A stretch of 64,000 nucleotides of DNA, taken from contig CM071598.1 in assembly GCA_036435485.1 (NCBI GenBank), positions 196,457,148 through 196,521,147 of the forward strand, read 5' to 3'. Numbering within the stretch: position 1 is the first letter of the stretch; each line of letters starts with the position of its first letter. The stretch comes from Saposhnikovia divaricata. Taxonomy: Eukaryota > Streptophyta > Magnoliopsida > Apiales > Apiaceae. The notes under the pieces are model-generated. The model saw nothing but the letters and a program-made list of their open reading frames with translations. It made no database searches and was not told where the DNA came from. The translations under genes and the position numbers were made by a program. Positions 43,335 to 56,469 of the stretch are shown piece by piece.

Positions 43335-45140
43335 TTAGCCAGAATTTGAAGAATTCAGCATTCCAATCTCACTAACCAACCTTGTGAAGGTGGCTTCATC
43401 TAATGGCTTAGTGAATATGTCAGCTAGTTGTTTCTCTGTGGGAACATAATGTAACTCAATGGTTCCATTAGTTGCATGCTCCCTTATGAAGTGATATCTG
43501 ATGTCAATGTGCTTTGTCCTAGAATGATTTACAGGATTGGAAACTATAGAGATTACATTTGTGTTGTCACACATGATTGGAATTCTTTCCAACACAAGTC
43601 CATAATCTCTAAGTTGGTTTCTGATCCAAAGCACTTGAGCACAGCAACTTCCAGCAGCTATGAATTCAGCTTCAGCTGTGGAAGTTGACACAGATTGTTG
43701 TTTCTTGCTGTACCAAGAGACTAACCTTTGTCCAAGAAACTGGCAGCTACCTGAGGTGCTTTTCCTATCCACTCTGCATCCAGCATAATCAGCATCAGAA
43801 TAACCAATCAGATTGAACCCTGTGTCCTTAGGATACCATAATCCCAAGTTTGGTGTGCGCTTCAGATATCTGAAAATCCTCTTTATTTCTATCATATGTG
43901 ATTCCTTTGGATTTGATTGAAACCTTGCACACAAGCATGTTGCAAACATGATGTCTGGCCTACTAGCAGTGAGGTAGAGTAGATAACCAACCATGCCTCT
44001 GTAGATTGAGATATCTACCTTCTTGCCCTTACCATCTTCATCTAAGTTGGTGGCAGTGGCCATGGGTGTCTTTGCAGGTGAGCATTCTTCTAAGTCAAAT
44101 TTCTTCAATAGATCCTTGATGTATTTGGTTTGACTTATAAAAATGCCATCCTTCCTTTGACTCACTTGCAGCCCAAGAAAGAATGTTAATTCTCCCATCA
44201 TACTCATCTCATATCTGCTCTGCATGAGCTTAGAGAATTTCTCACACAGCTTCTCATTTATAGAGCCAAATATGATATCATTCACATAGATTTGAACTAA
44301 GATAATATCATCACCATGTTTCTTGTAAAACAGTGTCTTGTCTAGTGTGCCTCTAGTGAATTGATTCTCCAGTGGAAATTGTGACAATGTGTCATACCAT
44401 GCCCTAGGAGCTTGCTTAAGTCCATACAATGCTTTAAGCAATCTGTAGACAAAGTGAGGGAATTGTGGATCCTCAAAGCCAGGTGGCTGTTGCACATATA
44501 CTTCTTCTTCCAACTCCCCATTCAGAAATGCACTCTTGACATCCATTTGATAAACCTTGAAATTAGAATGTGCAGCAAATGCCAAGAAAATTTTGATGGC
44601 CTCTAGTCTAGCAACAGGGGCAAAAGTCTCATCATAGTCAATGCCTTCCTGTTGAGAGTATCCTTTTGCAACCAACCTTGCTTTGTTTCTTATGACTACA
44701 CCATTTTCATCCATCTTATTCCTCAGAACCCATTTTGTTCCAACAATGGTTCTATCCTTTGGTGCAGGCACAAGTTCCCATACTTTGCTTCTTTCAAATT
44801 GGTTTAACTCCTCTTGTATAGCAATTATCCAATCAGGATCCAACAATGCATCATCAAGTTTCTTAGGCTCAACTTGGGATAGAAAGCAACTATAGAGACA
44901 TTCATTTAGAGTTGCTCTCCTTGTCCTCACTCCTGTATTTGGATCTTCAATTATCTGATCTGCAGTATGTGATCTATCCCATTTCCTTGTATGTTCAGAT
45001 TGATTTCTCAGCCTTGATGTTGCTTCATCATCCAGATCATGATCATTTACATTTCCTCCCCCTGTGAAGTTGCCACTAATCACAGGTGTGTCTTGGATGC
45101 TTGTTTCTTCATTGTTGGTTGACACAGGTTCTTCATTCAC
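43335..45140 (-). pseudogene. Copia reverse transcriptase-RNase H with YVND active site
   Basis: About 600 codons in the frame of the integrase part. RT landmarks include WELVPAPKDRTIVGTKWVLR, MDVKSAFLNGELEEEVYV, ALYGLKQAPRAWY and RPDIMFATCLCARFQ; RNase H has GYSDADYAG, STAEAEFIA and LADIFTKPL. The catalytic box reads YVND where copia RTs have YVDD, from GAT to AAT (about 44280-44291). That aspartate binds catalytic metal, so the enzyme should be inactive. The codon at 45140 is GTG, so the boundary there only marks the upstream stop. Confidence 0.92.
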
Positions 45141-45146
45141 TTGAGT

Positions 45147-46595
45147 TTATTGGATTGTGGGCTCAAATTCAGTTTCAATCTCCTCATTAGAATCATCTAG
45201 ATTGTCAAACTTCAAAGGATCTTTATCTTCATCATTGGCTTCTTCTAATCCAGGTAGTTTGCTGTCATCAAATGTCACATCTGTGCTTTCCATAACTTTC
45301 TTTTGAGTGATGACATAAACTTTGTATGCAATTCTTTCCATAGAGTAGCCAAGAAAAATTCCTTCAAATGCTTTTGCATCAAACTTTCCAACATATTCTG
45401 AGTTGTCTTTTAACACAAAGCATTTGCTTCCAAAAGTATGAACATACTTTAGAGTGGGCTTCTTTCCAGTCATCAAGTTGTAAGGTGTCTTCCCAGTGTT
45501 TTTGTTGATGAGGGTTCTGTTTTGGATATAGCATGCAGTGCTCATAGCCTCAGCCCAAAAACATGTAGGCATCTTTGCATCAAGTAACATTGTTCTAGTA
45601 GCCTCAATCAGAGTTCTATTCTTTCTCTCAACAACTCCATTTTGTTGTGAAGTCCTTGGAGCTGAGAATTGTTGAGAAATACCATTCTCTTTGCAGAATG
45701 CTTCAAGCATGGCATTTCTGAACTCTGTTCCATTATCACTTCTTAATGCAATCACACTTGCATTGTTGGCCTTTGCTTCATTGTCAATTTTCTTTATATG
45801 CTCAATGATTACTTGTGGAGCCTCATCCTTTGATGCCAGAAATTCTACCCATGTATACTTTGTGAAATCATCAACCATCACCAGAGCATACTTTTTCCTT
45901 CCTAGTGATATAATATTGACAGGCCCAAACAAGTCCATATGAATTAGTTGTAGGGGCTTGGTTATTGATGTCACTGTCTTTGACTTGTGGCTTGATCTTT
46001 TCATTTTTCCCTTTTGACAAGCCTCACACACTCCTTCTTGACAGAATTCAAGTGTGGGCATGCCTCTCACTAACTCCCTTTTGACTAGAGAATTAATGCC
46101 TTTGAAGTTCAAGTGTGATAGCTTCTTATGCCACAACCAACTATCTTCATTTGATGCTTTTGAGTAAAAGCAACAAATTTTGTCCTTGTTTGCAGAGTTC
46201 ATATTGGCTGCAAACAGGCTTCCTTTCCTTACTCCAGATAGAGCAAAGTCACCAGTCTTCTTGTGGGTGATCAAACATTCATCTTTGTCAAAATTCACTT
46301 TGAAGCCTCTGTCAGTAAATTGACCAACACTCAGTAGATTGTGCATGAGTCCTTTGACCAGTGCTACATTTTCAATGATGACATTTCCAATTTCCAACTT
46401 GCCATATCCCAGTGTGTTGCCAATGCTGTCATCTCCAAAAGCAACCATTGGGCCAGCCTTCTCCTCATACTGTGATAGCAGGGCCATATCACTAGTCATA
46501 TGGTTTGAGCATCCACTGTCCAAAATCCACATGACCTTCCTTTCACTTTCTTTGCCCTGCAAACACAAAGGTATTACTTCTCCTTTGGTACCCAA
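45147..46595 (-). pseudogene. Copia protease and integrase
   Basis: About 482 codons. The protease active site is LDSGCSNHMT. The integrase zinc-binding region (HKKLSHLNFKGI...CEACQKGKMKR) is followed by the catalytic core with MDLFGPV, DNGTEF and the DDE glutamate in NGVVERKNRTL. TAA at 45147-45149 separates it from the RT part, which continues in the same frame. Upstream, gag is in a different frame, suggesting a frameshift near 46590. Integrase inserts the DNA copy into the genome. Confidence 0.9.
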
Positions 46596-49075
46596 ACAAG
46601 TTTGGGTCCATGTGGCTTAGCAACAGTTTTATCATAAACAACATGCTTATCAATTTTCTTGATGTTAGTCTTCTTGTCACTGTTAGAAGTCTTAGAATCA
46701 GGGTTCTTAGACTTAGGTGACAGAGGCATCTTCCTAACTTTAGGAGGACTTGAAGAATTTGTTCTTGTGTAGTGTGTGTGAACATTGTGACTGATGCAAC
46801 CTTCCATGAATTGTCTTCTCAAATTAAAGCAACTAGTCATTACATTCATGTTACATGGCATACAATCAAATTTATCACAGAAAGGAGAGTCTCTATGTCT
46901 TAAAGGCACAGAGCAATCATAGAATGGTTTAGCAACACTACCAGATGGTTTCTTGCATGCATGAGTTAAATGATTAGTGCTAAAACAATTTTGACAAACT
47001 TTCCTAGGGGCATTTGGCACATAAGCATAATTGTTGTCCTTTTTAATCCCTAATTTGCCATTCCTGTTTTGTTTCTTTTTAGCCACTTTCTTCTCAAACT
47101 CATTATTCCCAGCTGAAACAAACTTCACAAATTTCTCAAGTTTAGGTCTACCTCCTACTGACTCCTTGGCTTTGGTTTTGACATTCTCACTCTTAGAGGA
47201 TGCTTGTTGTTCATTTGATTGTGCCTTATCTTCATCATCCAACATTTGCTTAATGAGTAAGGCATCCTCATCAATCTCAAGTGTTGGTGTTTTAAATATT
47301 AGGGTCTCAGCCTTTTTCAAAACCTGAGGCACTTCCTCTTGAACAACAATGTCATCTTCAATGACTGCATAGCCTTTCCTCTGTTTGAGAGTGTCATAAT
47401 CAAGTCCAATAGCAGACTTAGGTCTAGCTAGATTTTTCTCATGGTAGGACTGCAATAGACTAGAGGAATTCTTGAATGTTTTCAATTTAAATTCATTTTC
47501 AGCTAGTTCATCCCTAAGAGCTTTCTCAACTTGACTAGCACATAGAACCTTATTCTTTAGATATTCGATTTCTTGTTTAAGGTTTTATACTTGCATAGCA
47601 GTTAGTTCTAGTTCCTCATTTCTCTTGTTCAACAGTTCATTCTTAGTAGACAGTTTAGCAATCTCTTCATTAGCAGCAGTCATACTAGTATGAATATTAA
47701 ACATCTCAACAGATATTTGTCCAACCATAGATTTGTATTCAGAAACAGACATGTCTATAGTAGTGAGGGATGGTACCTGAGAGTCTGATTCAGATGGTTC
47801 TTCCTTGGAGTTGGCCATCAAGGCATAGTTGCAGAATTCTTGTTCTTCTCCATCACTATCAGAATCATCCCAACACTTCCCTTCAGCTATGTAGGCCTTA
47901 CCTGGTGTATGCTTCTTTAGCAGAGCCTCATACTTAGCTTCAAGCTCAAGAAACTCCTTATCCTTCTTCTTAGGCTTCTTGCATTCACTAGCAAAATGCC
48001 CTAGGTCATTGCATCTATAACATCTCACAGATGACCTATCCACATAGCTGGTTTTGAATTTGTTTTTGTTTGCTTTCACAGGTGCCTTGCTCTTGTTGAA
48101 TGAATGATTTTGAGATCTAGACTTGAAGGGCTGATTCCTCTTAAATCTGATGTTTGGGAATTTTCTAGCCATAAAAGCATATGAAGTGTTTTCCATGGCA
48201 TCCAACTCTTCAAGAGTATAGAACTCATCTTCTACCTTTTCATCAACAGGTTCAGTCACTTCTTCTTCAGTTTCTTCATCATCTACTATCTCTTCTATTC
48301 TCAGTTGACTTGCAGATGCTTCCAGGTCTTGAACGGATTTGTTAACAATCAAGGCACAGGATGTGTTTATCATTCTGCCTTGGTTGGCTTGGATAGCCCT
48401 CTTCTGAAGCAACTCAAGCTCATGAGTCTTTAAAACCCCATAGAGCACATCATATGTGACTTTGTTCAAATCTCTTTCTCTTAGAGATATGACCCTTTGC
48501 TCTAGATGGTTTGGTGCAGATAGTAGAAACTTCATGTTTAATTCTTTAGTGCTGTAAACCTTCCCATTCATTTGAAGCTCAGTCACCAGCTTGTGAAATC
48601 TCTCAAACATATCAGTAATACTTTCTTTGGACTGTGCCATGAAAGCCTCATACTGTGTGACCAGTATCTGTTTCCTATTCTCTCTTACCTCCTCTGTCCC
48701 TTCACATAACACCTCGATGTGGTTCCACATGTCCTTGGCTGATGTGCATGATGTTATATTGGCAAACATCGACATATCCATGGAGTCTATGATCAGCAAC
48801 AAGAGATGACTGTCTAGGGCAACCTTTTCCTTCTCTGAGTCCGTCCATTTGGATGGCTCTTTTGCAACATATGATCTGGGAATGACTATTGTGCCCACTG
48901 TGGATTCAGCAATTTCTTGTTGTGGTACAAATGGACCATTCTTGAGGATGTCAGGGTAGAGAGGGTTGGCAGCTTTGATGAACAACAACATTTTTATTTT
49001 CCAGAGGTTGTAATTCTCTTTGTCGAACTTAGGGACCTTCACCGTACCTGTAGTCTTTGGTGTATTCGAACTCAT
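46574..49075 (-). pseudogene. Copia gag with two zinc knuckles, one in-frame stop
   Basis: ATG at 49075 opens 496 codons to a TAA at 47585-47587; the same frame continues to 46574. The N-terminal part (KFDKENYNLWKIKM) is the gag domain of the UBN2/copia type. The first zinc knuckle, CYRCNDLGHFASEC, lies near 47981-48022 and a second, CQNCFSTNHLTHAC, near 46955-46996; both are CX2CX4HX4C. A coiled-coil stretch (NELLNKRNEELEL) precedes the stop. The protein would form the particle and bind RNA. The frame ends just before protease, in another frame. Confidence 0.88.
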
Positions 49076-49104
49076 GATCGTTTTCGGTTTAGATTAAACA
49101 GCCT

Positions 49105-49116
49105 GCTTTTATACCA
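49105..49116 (-). other. Copia primer-binding site
   Basis: Two bases past the 5' LTR the minus strand reads TGGTATAAAAGC. This is close to the TGGTATCAGAGC used by most plant copia elements to pair with initiator tRNA-Met, with two changes. Confidence 0.75.
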
Positions 49117-49118
49117 CT

Positions 49119-50402
49119 TGTTGAGTATTGAATACAGTAAAAGAATACAGAGGGGGGGTGAATGGATTCTTGAACTTTTCTTTGTTCTTGAATCTTTTCA
49201 ACTAGATATGTGTTGAGTGTGTGAGATATTTAAGTACTAGAACCAAGACAAACACAACACAATATCACTTTAATCTAATATTTTATTAGATAAAGATTTT
49301 GCTACAATCTGTGAATATAAATGATAGTATTCTCAGCTTCGTTTTTCTTAGAGAGATATTTCTTGTGATGTATCTTGAAAAACTTGTCTGCTAAGGAAGT
49401 GAGGCTGTATCCTTATAGACATGGATACCTACTTACTATAAATAATGTAGGTAAAACAAACTACTTTCCAGTATGTCTATCTTATTTGAGTAAGAGTCCA
49501 AACGGCTACAGATTTGACTTTGCAAAGCCTGTTCAGATCCACTTCTTTAGCTCCTTGTCCCTTTGTCTTATCTCTCCAAGCTTCTTTGTAGGCTTTCCAA
49601 TGTGCTTTATAGTACATAGTCAAATAAAGCGACTTGGCTTGTTGCAGGTTTCTGACTTGTACAATTCTTCAGTATTTTGTCTCCAAGAATGTATTCGAGA
49701 AGTGGCTAAGTGATTGATTCGAGAACTCGAATTGACTTAATCGATAACTCTGAGTTCTCGAATAGTGTTATATTGACATATCAAATCACTTCTCGAATAG
49801 CTCTTTTCTCTGGGACTCCTTGAGATATCGAATAGAGCATTTTGACATATCGAATCCCTGAGATGTCGAATAGCTTCTTTAGTCCTTGAGATATCGAATA
49901 GAGCATTGACTTGTTGACCCTTAGAGAACTCGAATGATGCTTTGACTTGTTGACTCCATGAGTTCTCGAATAGAGTAATAGACATATCGAATCTCTGAGA
50001 TATCGAATGAGATATCGAACAGTGTATTCAGAGATATCGAATAGTGTCTTCTGAGATATCGAATCTCTGACTTCTCGAATGCTAGACTTCTCGAATAGAC
50101 AAATGTACTTCTCGAATTGGTACTTAGGCAAATTCTTCATTTCTTCAAATCCCAACTGTGATTATTTGGCAGTCTTTATCTCCTTGCTTGAGGCATGAAC
50201 CTTGGAACTTCTTTCAAGCTTTATTCTTGACTTTATAAGTACAGTTACACAACTAGGATTTGATGCCTATTACAAGTACAGAACAAATAGAAACTCTACA
50301 ACTAGAGGTTCCCTCAGTTAAGAGGTCATGTAGGTAATGCACAGCATTACACATACTTAGGCTTGTTATTAGATGTATTCAGGCATGCATCTGTGACTAA
50401 CA
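49119..50402 (-). repeat. 5' LTR of the copia element
   Basis: 1284 bp, equal in length to the other LTR and nearly identical. The promoter side contains the TATA-like box at 49605-49611 and the motif array at 49694-50116. Transcription of the element should start downstream of this box on the minus strand. Confidence 0.95.
49694..50116 (-). promoter_or_regulatory. TTCnnGAA palindrome array upstream of the LTR TATA box
   Basis: About eight copies of TTCTCGAA/TTCGAGAA are interspersed with about nine ATATCGAATAG-type motifs. The first copy is about 85 bp upstream of the TATA-like box at 49605-49611. TTCnnGAA is the two-unit core of the heat-shock element. No perfect three-unit element is present, so heat control is only a hypothesis. 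Confidence 0.55.
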
Positions 50403-51317
50403 GTTTTTGTTATGGGCGTATGTAAGGGCTATGGGCGTATATAAGGGTTGATAAGCTTCACCCAATGACATGGATATTTAGGACCAAATTTTTGGAAGTG
50501 GGTATTTTGGTTCCCCTCTTTGATTTCGGGATAGATAGGACAATCACCCGAATTGTCGGATTGGATCGATTCATTGACTAAAATTTTGTGCTTCTCAATT
50601 CCCATCTTAACCGGAAATAAAAAATTTTCGTGAAAAATTGAAAAATTCTTTTTTCAGTTATTATTTAAAAATAAAATATAAATTCAACATGATTTTCTTG
50701 GTTATATGTTGTTTTATGAAGGTATTGAGTTTAGCTAATTTCGCAAATATTTTTCATTACTTAATTAAAAAAATACCAATATAAGGTGTTTTGTTTTTGA
50801 TTTTTTGACAAATATAATGTGAATTTTTTTTGGAATAAATTACAGAATTGTGATTGAATTTAATCTAAATATACATTTAGTGGCTAAAATTTGAAATTTG
50901 CAATATATTAATCCAACATTACTTTTACATTTCTGGAAAAAAGTAATTAAAAAAATAATTCTTAACCACTATTTTAAAATATAAAAATATTATAAAATTA
51001 ATATATTATAAACTTTATATTTCGACCATCAAAATATAAATACGAAAAAAAGTTATTGTAATTTAAAAAATCCCAATATCGATTGTTTAACTTGTTTGGA
51101 GGCGGGCGGGTTGTGAGGTGTGATACAAAGACCGTAATCATCTTCTTTCCTCAACACCTTCTCCCCTTTCCTCTCTTGCAAGAAACCCACAAATCTATAT
51201 ATACAAATACCCACACCCATACTCATCAAAAACCCAAAACAAGAACCCCCAAATACACAACAAAAACCATAAAGATCACTTTTTTATCAATCAAGAATCA
51301 AGAAAAGTCATAAAACA
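50403..51317 (+). promoter_or_regulatory. Upstream region of the full AIP2-like gene
   Basis: AT-rich flank from the copia insertion to the ATG. A TATA box CTATATATAC lies at 51195-51204, about 115 bp before the start codon, followed by an A/C-rich leader. The leader from about 51230 is shared with the two partial copies, but the TATA region is not shared with partial copy 1. Confidence 0.6.
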
Positions 51318-53859
51318 ATGGAGGGTGTTGAAGAGAATGAAATGAAGCAAAGATTACAAGAATTGCAAAAACAATTGGGCAAGAAACAGTTGTTTGAAGA
51401 AGCTGTCTCTACCATCTCTTCTCTTTTGACTCTTTCTTATGCATCTGCTTCCCCTTCTCTCCAAAATTTGGTATGACCCTTCTTTTCTTTTGTTGTGTAT
51501 GTATGTTTGTATGTATTGTTGTGGTTTGTGAATGTGAGAATTGTTAGATGGGGAGCCGGGAATTTCAAGATTTTTGATGTAGAATTGAATTTGAAGTGAT
51601 TTGAGAAAAGCCCTTTTTGTTTTTATGATAAAGATTTAATTTTGAAGTTGTAGACACTTTGTAATAAAGTTTGGTAGGTTGATTTGTGATCTGTTGGGTA
51701 GTTTTTGATGTGGGTTTGTTTTATTGATCGTAAAGTTGCGATCTTTGCACCTGAATTGTCATTAGAGTGTGATTGATACAATGTTGAGGCTGTGATCCAG
51801 GTGGTAGGCTAGGTTTGGGGAAAGACATTAGGGTACGGGATTGTCGAAGTAATGTACTTAAAGATGGGTTGATCTGAGTGGTTGATTTTACCGAATTTTT
51901 CTTTTACTAGATTTTCCCTGATAATCTAGTCTCGTCGTACAAGTATAGTTTACGTGTGTTGTCTAATTATGTCTTTAATAGCCTTGATTTTCCGGTAAGG
52001 AAATGCTTCGGCTTTTATAGTTATGGTTTTTGAATTTGAGCTTCACATCTTTCGATGGTATCCAGAGATCAAATCAAAATATGCTAGTTGTCTTGGAGAT
52101 GTTAAGGTGGCTGTATTCAAATGGAATTAAGTCTGGAAAGGAGTAACATGTTTTTTTTTTCTTTCATAAGTGTAGATGTTATATCATATATGTTTACCTA
52201 GTCACCATAGTCTGTTTTAATACAAATTTAAGTAGAAACAGAGTCTTTATAGGCCAAGGCTTCTGCAAATTTTTATATGGACTGACCACCTAATGAAAGG
52301 ATTTCCTGTCCCTGGCTAGTGTTACCTTAGAAATTTAATCAGATTGTTAACCAGAAATGCTGATAACTGTTGTTTTATATGTGCTACTGTTAGTAGACAG
52401 GACTAGCAAGACAAAACCTTTTTGTTTTTGTTTTCCTAAGCAAGTTCTCCTATATTAACACTTACCATGCAAATTTTGTGTTTCTTCCAAATTGCTCAGA
52501 ATATATCATACGGTCATTTCCTTAGGATGGAAACTTATAAATCAGCACACAAAATTTTTTAATCACCTTGTTTAGTTTTCTTGCTGCACTTTGGTTTTGC
52601 TTTAAACAATCATTCCTCTATGCAGTTCTACACTGTTGTATGTCGGGTTGCGACAATTTTAAAAGCGAGATACACTGCACAAGGATTTTGGACCTCTGGG
52701 CTTCAGTTGTTCCTGGACGCTGAAAAGCTTGTGGCTGAACCTTCTCAGAAAAATCATCTGCGCAATTGCATTGCTCAAGCCAAGGAGCATCTGAGTGAAT
52801 TGGACAATCAATCTGAGGGAGTAGAAAGGGTGCAAAATCGAACAGGAGGTAAACTAAGACTTTCTCTGTACATTTAGCATATTTATTTCCTCTATTACTA
52901 CATTTAAAGATAATTAATCGCCTTATTATACTCTTTTATCATCCTACAGGATATTTATTTGAAGGGCATCTAACTGTAGATCCAGAGCCTCCACAGCCAG
53001 AATGGTTGGTGCAATCAAACCTCCTCACTGCTGTTGCCAACTTGGTTCCAGCTGCTAACTCTGAAGATCAAACGGGAAACAGTAACACATCTGAAGAAGC
53101 TGCAAGACTACTCCAAGGGCTTGTAGATAGACTTGATGACATAGTGCCGTTGGTACATAACTTTCCTTACATTGTTTTATCCCCCCCATTTTTATTATAT
53201 AGTTTTTCCTTTGCTGGAGTTCTTATGTTTTAGTACTTTTACATTATTATATACACTAAAACTACTATATATACATTACTAAAGCAATTACTCTTGGCAT
53301 AACAGTAATAGTGATCTTTGACTTTATTTTTTCTCTGTTTTATTGTAAATATAGTTTATGGATGAGGGTTCTACAGCCCCAAGAGTACCACCTGCTAGTA
53401 AAGAAGTGGTTGCAAAGCTTCCGGTTATTACTATAACAGAAGAAATATTAAACAAGCTAGGACCCGATGCAGAGTGCTGTATTTGCAAGGAGAATTTGAT
53501 TGTAAATGACAAGATGCAAGAATTACCCTGCAAGCACACCTTCCATCCTCCTTGCCTCAAGCCATGGCTGGTAATCAGTCTGACCATCTCTACTATGTAG
53601 AGATTTAAAGATCCATTTCTATTATTTCAGTTTTTTCCATCATGTAACAAAAATATTGTTTGAATAGAGTACTAAGCTCTTATTTCTTTCACAAACTTGT
53701 GTGTCACAGGACGAGCATAATTCATGTCCTATATGCCGACATGAACTGCAGACTGATGATCATGCCTATGAAAGCCGGAAGGAGAGGGAGAAGGAAGCTG
53801 AAGAAGAGAGGAGAGGGGCTGCGAATGCAGTTCGTGAGGGTGAATACATGTACGTATAG
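51318..53859 (+). CDS. AIP2: RING-H2 E3 ubiquitin ligase, AIP2-like
   Basis: Five exons: 51318-51470, 52626-52848, 52950-53152, 53355-53570 and 53710-53859; 945 nt, 314 residues, close to Arabidopsis AIP2 (about 310). The N-terminal half is helical with EENEMKQRLQELQKQL. The RING-H2 finger has ligands C234, C237, C252, H254, H257, C260, C271 and C274; exon 4 ends after PWL and exon 5 resumes with DEHNSCPIC. The C-terminus is charged (ESRKEREKEAEEERR). AIP2 attaches ubiquitin to the seed transcription factor ABI3 and so damps abscisic acid responses; this role is known for Arabidopsis and inferred here. It is the only complete copy of three in the window. Confidence 0.92.
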
Positions 53860-53944
53860 AAAGGAGCCAGTTCATTTTCTTCCGTATTTTCGTTGGTCAT
53901 TAATGCTGTTCCATACAGTAGGAAAGATGATTGATCGAAGGCAT

Positions 53945-53975
<31 letters not shown>

Positions 53976-55458
53976 GCAATGTTTCTCTAGTTCAAATAAT
54001 ATTTGTGGTTATGTCAAAAAAAAAATAATATTTGTGGTTTTGTCGGTCTTTATAATCGATTATAAATTTATAATTTGTGATTTGATAGCTTGGGCCATGT
54101 GTTTGAATAAAGGTATTGTAATTTGTAATCATCTCATGGAACTAACTTGTGATCCCAAAGAAAACTAAGAATGTAGAATTCTATAATAGATTGAATGCGA
54201 TAAAGTGGGAACATCATAGAGCAAAATTCTGTAATTCAAAGATACTGTCTTCATAAAAATTTACAATACGGGCCAGCAAATTTTATTAAAATGGTGGCAA
54301 ATAATTTAAGATAATCCAGCTTTAAATTTGTGTTTTTCAAACTATTTTCTTAAAATAAATATTAAAAATATGAAAATATTTAATGCTTAATAACAATCCT
54401 CATTACATTTGTGGTTAACATTTTCTAATATTAAAATCCGTGTCAATGTGTAATAAGTGTATAATGATTGATTGAATCTGAAACCCTGATTGGACTAGTC
54501 TGGAGAGATGATTTTGGGTTTGGATCACAATTTTGCTGTGCTCCTCATATGTTTTTTCACAATTTTGTTATTCAATTGAAAAATTTTCTATGTAATTTTT
54601 TGCTAAGAAGTTTCCTATGTTATCTTATCCTGTAATGATTCCTATGTTATCTTATCCTGTAATCCTGTAATGATTCCTATGTTATCTTATCCTGTAATGA
54701 TGAAATAAAATTATTTAGCTAAAAAATATTAGATTATTTTTTAATAATATACATTTATATTCATGTAAGTGTTACCTAATTGTTTCAATTTTCATTTATA
54801 ACCTTTATATTATGTGTTTACATTATTTTATCTTTAGATAATCTATATGTAGACATCCTCAATTATTTTCGTCATCAATATCAAAGATTTAAACATCATT
54901 AAAATGTACTATATGTATCATCAAAATCAGATTATTTTAAAATGGTGACAAATAATTTAAGGTGATCCATCCAACTTTAAATTTGTGTAATTCAAACTAT
55001 TTTCTTTATGTGAGTATTGATCTTTTTTAAATTCATATTTAAATTTGGAGTCATTAACATTTGCCCCGATTAGAATGTAGAAAATAACATTTATTTTTGA
55101 ACATTATTATTCAATTTTAAGTGGTATGTATCAATAATATAGTTGTATTTCCAAAATATTACCATATCTCGCATTAGAAAATTAAAGATTTTTGACAACA
55201 AATGATAAATATTTACTTTTTAATAAAAGATAAAGTACATTTGTCAAAGATATTTTTAATCAATTTTACAGTGTAAATGTTTTTTACTTAAATATCTAAT
55301 AAATAGTGAATTAAATATCTAATAAGTACTCCTATTCTTTAAAGAAAAACATGAACCTAACAAATATAGTTGTAAGATATTTGATACCTAGCATCTGTTA
55401 CCTTAGATTAAAAATGCATCCTTTTTAATTTATTGCTATTAATTAAATAATTATTGAA
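53860..55458. other. AIP2 3' flank and AT-rich intergenic DNA
   Basis: It contains an (ATT)n run at 53947-53975, probably in the 3' untranslated region. A minisatellite at 54607-54705 has three copies of TTCCTATGTTATCTTATCCT. A diverged copy of a dispersed repeat, near 54490-54720, is related to 55730-55930 and 62775-63070. No gene is seen. Confidence 0.55.
54607..54705. repeat. Minisatellite, three units
   Basis: Units of TTCCTATGTTATCTTATCCTGTAATGA repeat three times, with an extra TCCTGTAA inserted between the second and third. Confidence 0.9.
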
Positions 55459-55620
55459 AGTAGGGAGCCTGAGATATATTTCAGGTAGATAACTGTTTTC
55501 TGTATATAAAAATGAGGTAGGTATTTTAGTAATTTCAGATATTTTTAATTAGCCCTGCGGGCCTAGCAATATTTATAGATGATGTTATATCCTGAGATAT
55601 ATCTCAGGGTCCTTTTTCTC
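55459..55620. mobile_element. MITE, second copy of the MITE 5 family
   Basis: Inverted ends GGAGCCTGAGATATATTTCAGG and CCTGAGATATATCTCAGGGTCC frame the same core, AATTAGCCCTGCGGGCC, as the element at 6868-7058. This copy is not inside a TA microsatellite. Confidence 0.8.
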
Positions 55621-56469
55621 ATAATTATTTATATAGTTAGCAAATTATGTATATTAAAACCATAATATCAATTTATAAGCGTATCATGAATAATAGAAAC
55701 CCAGACTAGAGGAGGGAGAGACATCTTGGTCTTTGATAAGCCTATTAGCATTTCTCTCTTGCAAAAAGTTTTTTTGTGAGTTTATAATTTTATTATTCAA
55801 CTGAAAAAATTTCTATCTTGCTTTTCTTTTTTAAGAATTTTTTATTATTATTATTATCCTGCCATAAAATGAAATTAAATAATTTAGTCTAGAATATTAG
55901 GTTAGTATCTAAAATAACAAAATATTATATTTTAGATTTATAATTAGATAAATTTTTATTTTACTACATTAATTTAATTTTAACTCTAACTATTCCAAAA
56001 AAATTTGCATGAAAAAATTGATGAGACATATGTGAACTTGAATGTAAAAGATATTAATTTTTATTGGAAAAAATGGTTTTGTAATCGTTTACAAAATATA
56101 CATTGGTGACTATACTACCTTCAATCTCTTTTTGCTTGAAAGAGCTCAAACTTACCAATTACGTGTCTACTACCATTAACCTATTTTCACATGACAGAGC
56201 TCAATCTTACTATCCATGCGGAGCTCAATCTCACCATTTACACGTCTACTATCATCAACCAGTCTACAATATATAATTTTCTCATGACATAATTTTCAAT
56301 AGCTAACATAGTTTTATCATCAAAAATAATAGGGTGTAAGGTCCAGTATTGTTTCAGCTATGATCTTTCATATTTAGGGTGAGTTACATTAAAACAATAT
56401 TAAAATACAATATGATGTTAAAAAAATAATTAAAACATTAAGAATTTTTTTATCAATACTATTTAAAAT
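55621..56469. other. AT-rich intergenic DNA
   Basis: Part of the local duplication: 55700-56000 resembles 62750-63150. A minus-strand open frame at 56389-56592 spans the edge of the following transposon and is not a gene. Confidence 0.5.

Larger units (their letters stand above)
36260..50402 (-). mobile_element. Ty1/copia LTR retrotransposon, 14.1 kb, with large accessory ORF
   Basis: Two 1284-bp LTRs (36260-37543 and 49119-50402) have TG...CA ends. GTTTT flanks both sides (36255-36259 and 50403-50407). Minus-strand order is LTR, primer-binding site, gag, protease, integrase, RT-RNase H, accessory region, polypurine tract, LTR; integrase before RT defines copia. The long LTRs and a long open region after pol recall the SIRE/Maximus group. 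The LTRs differ at only about a dozen positions by eye, suggesting a fairly recent insertion. This copy has in-frame stops in gag, pol and the accessory ORF, frameshifts near 46590 and 38760, and an altered RT active site. Confidence 0.95.
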
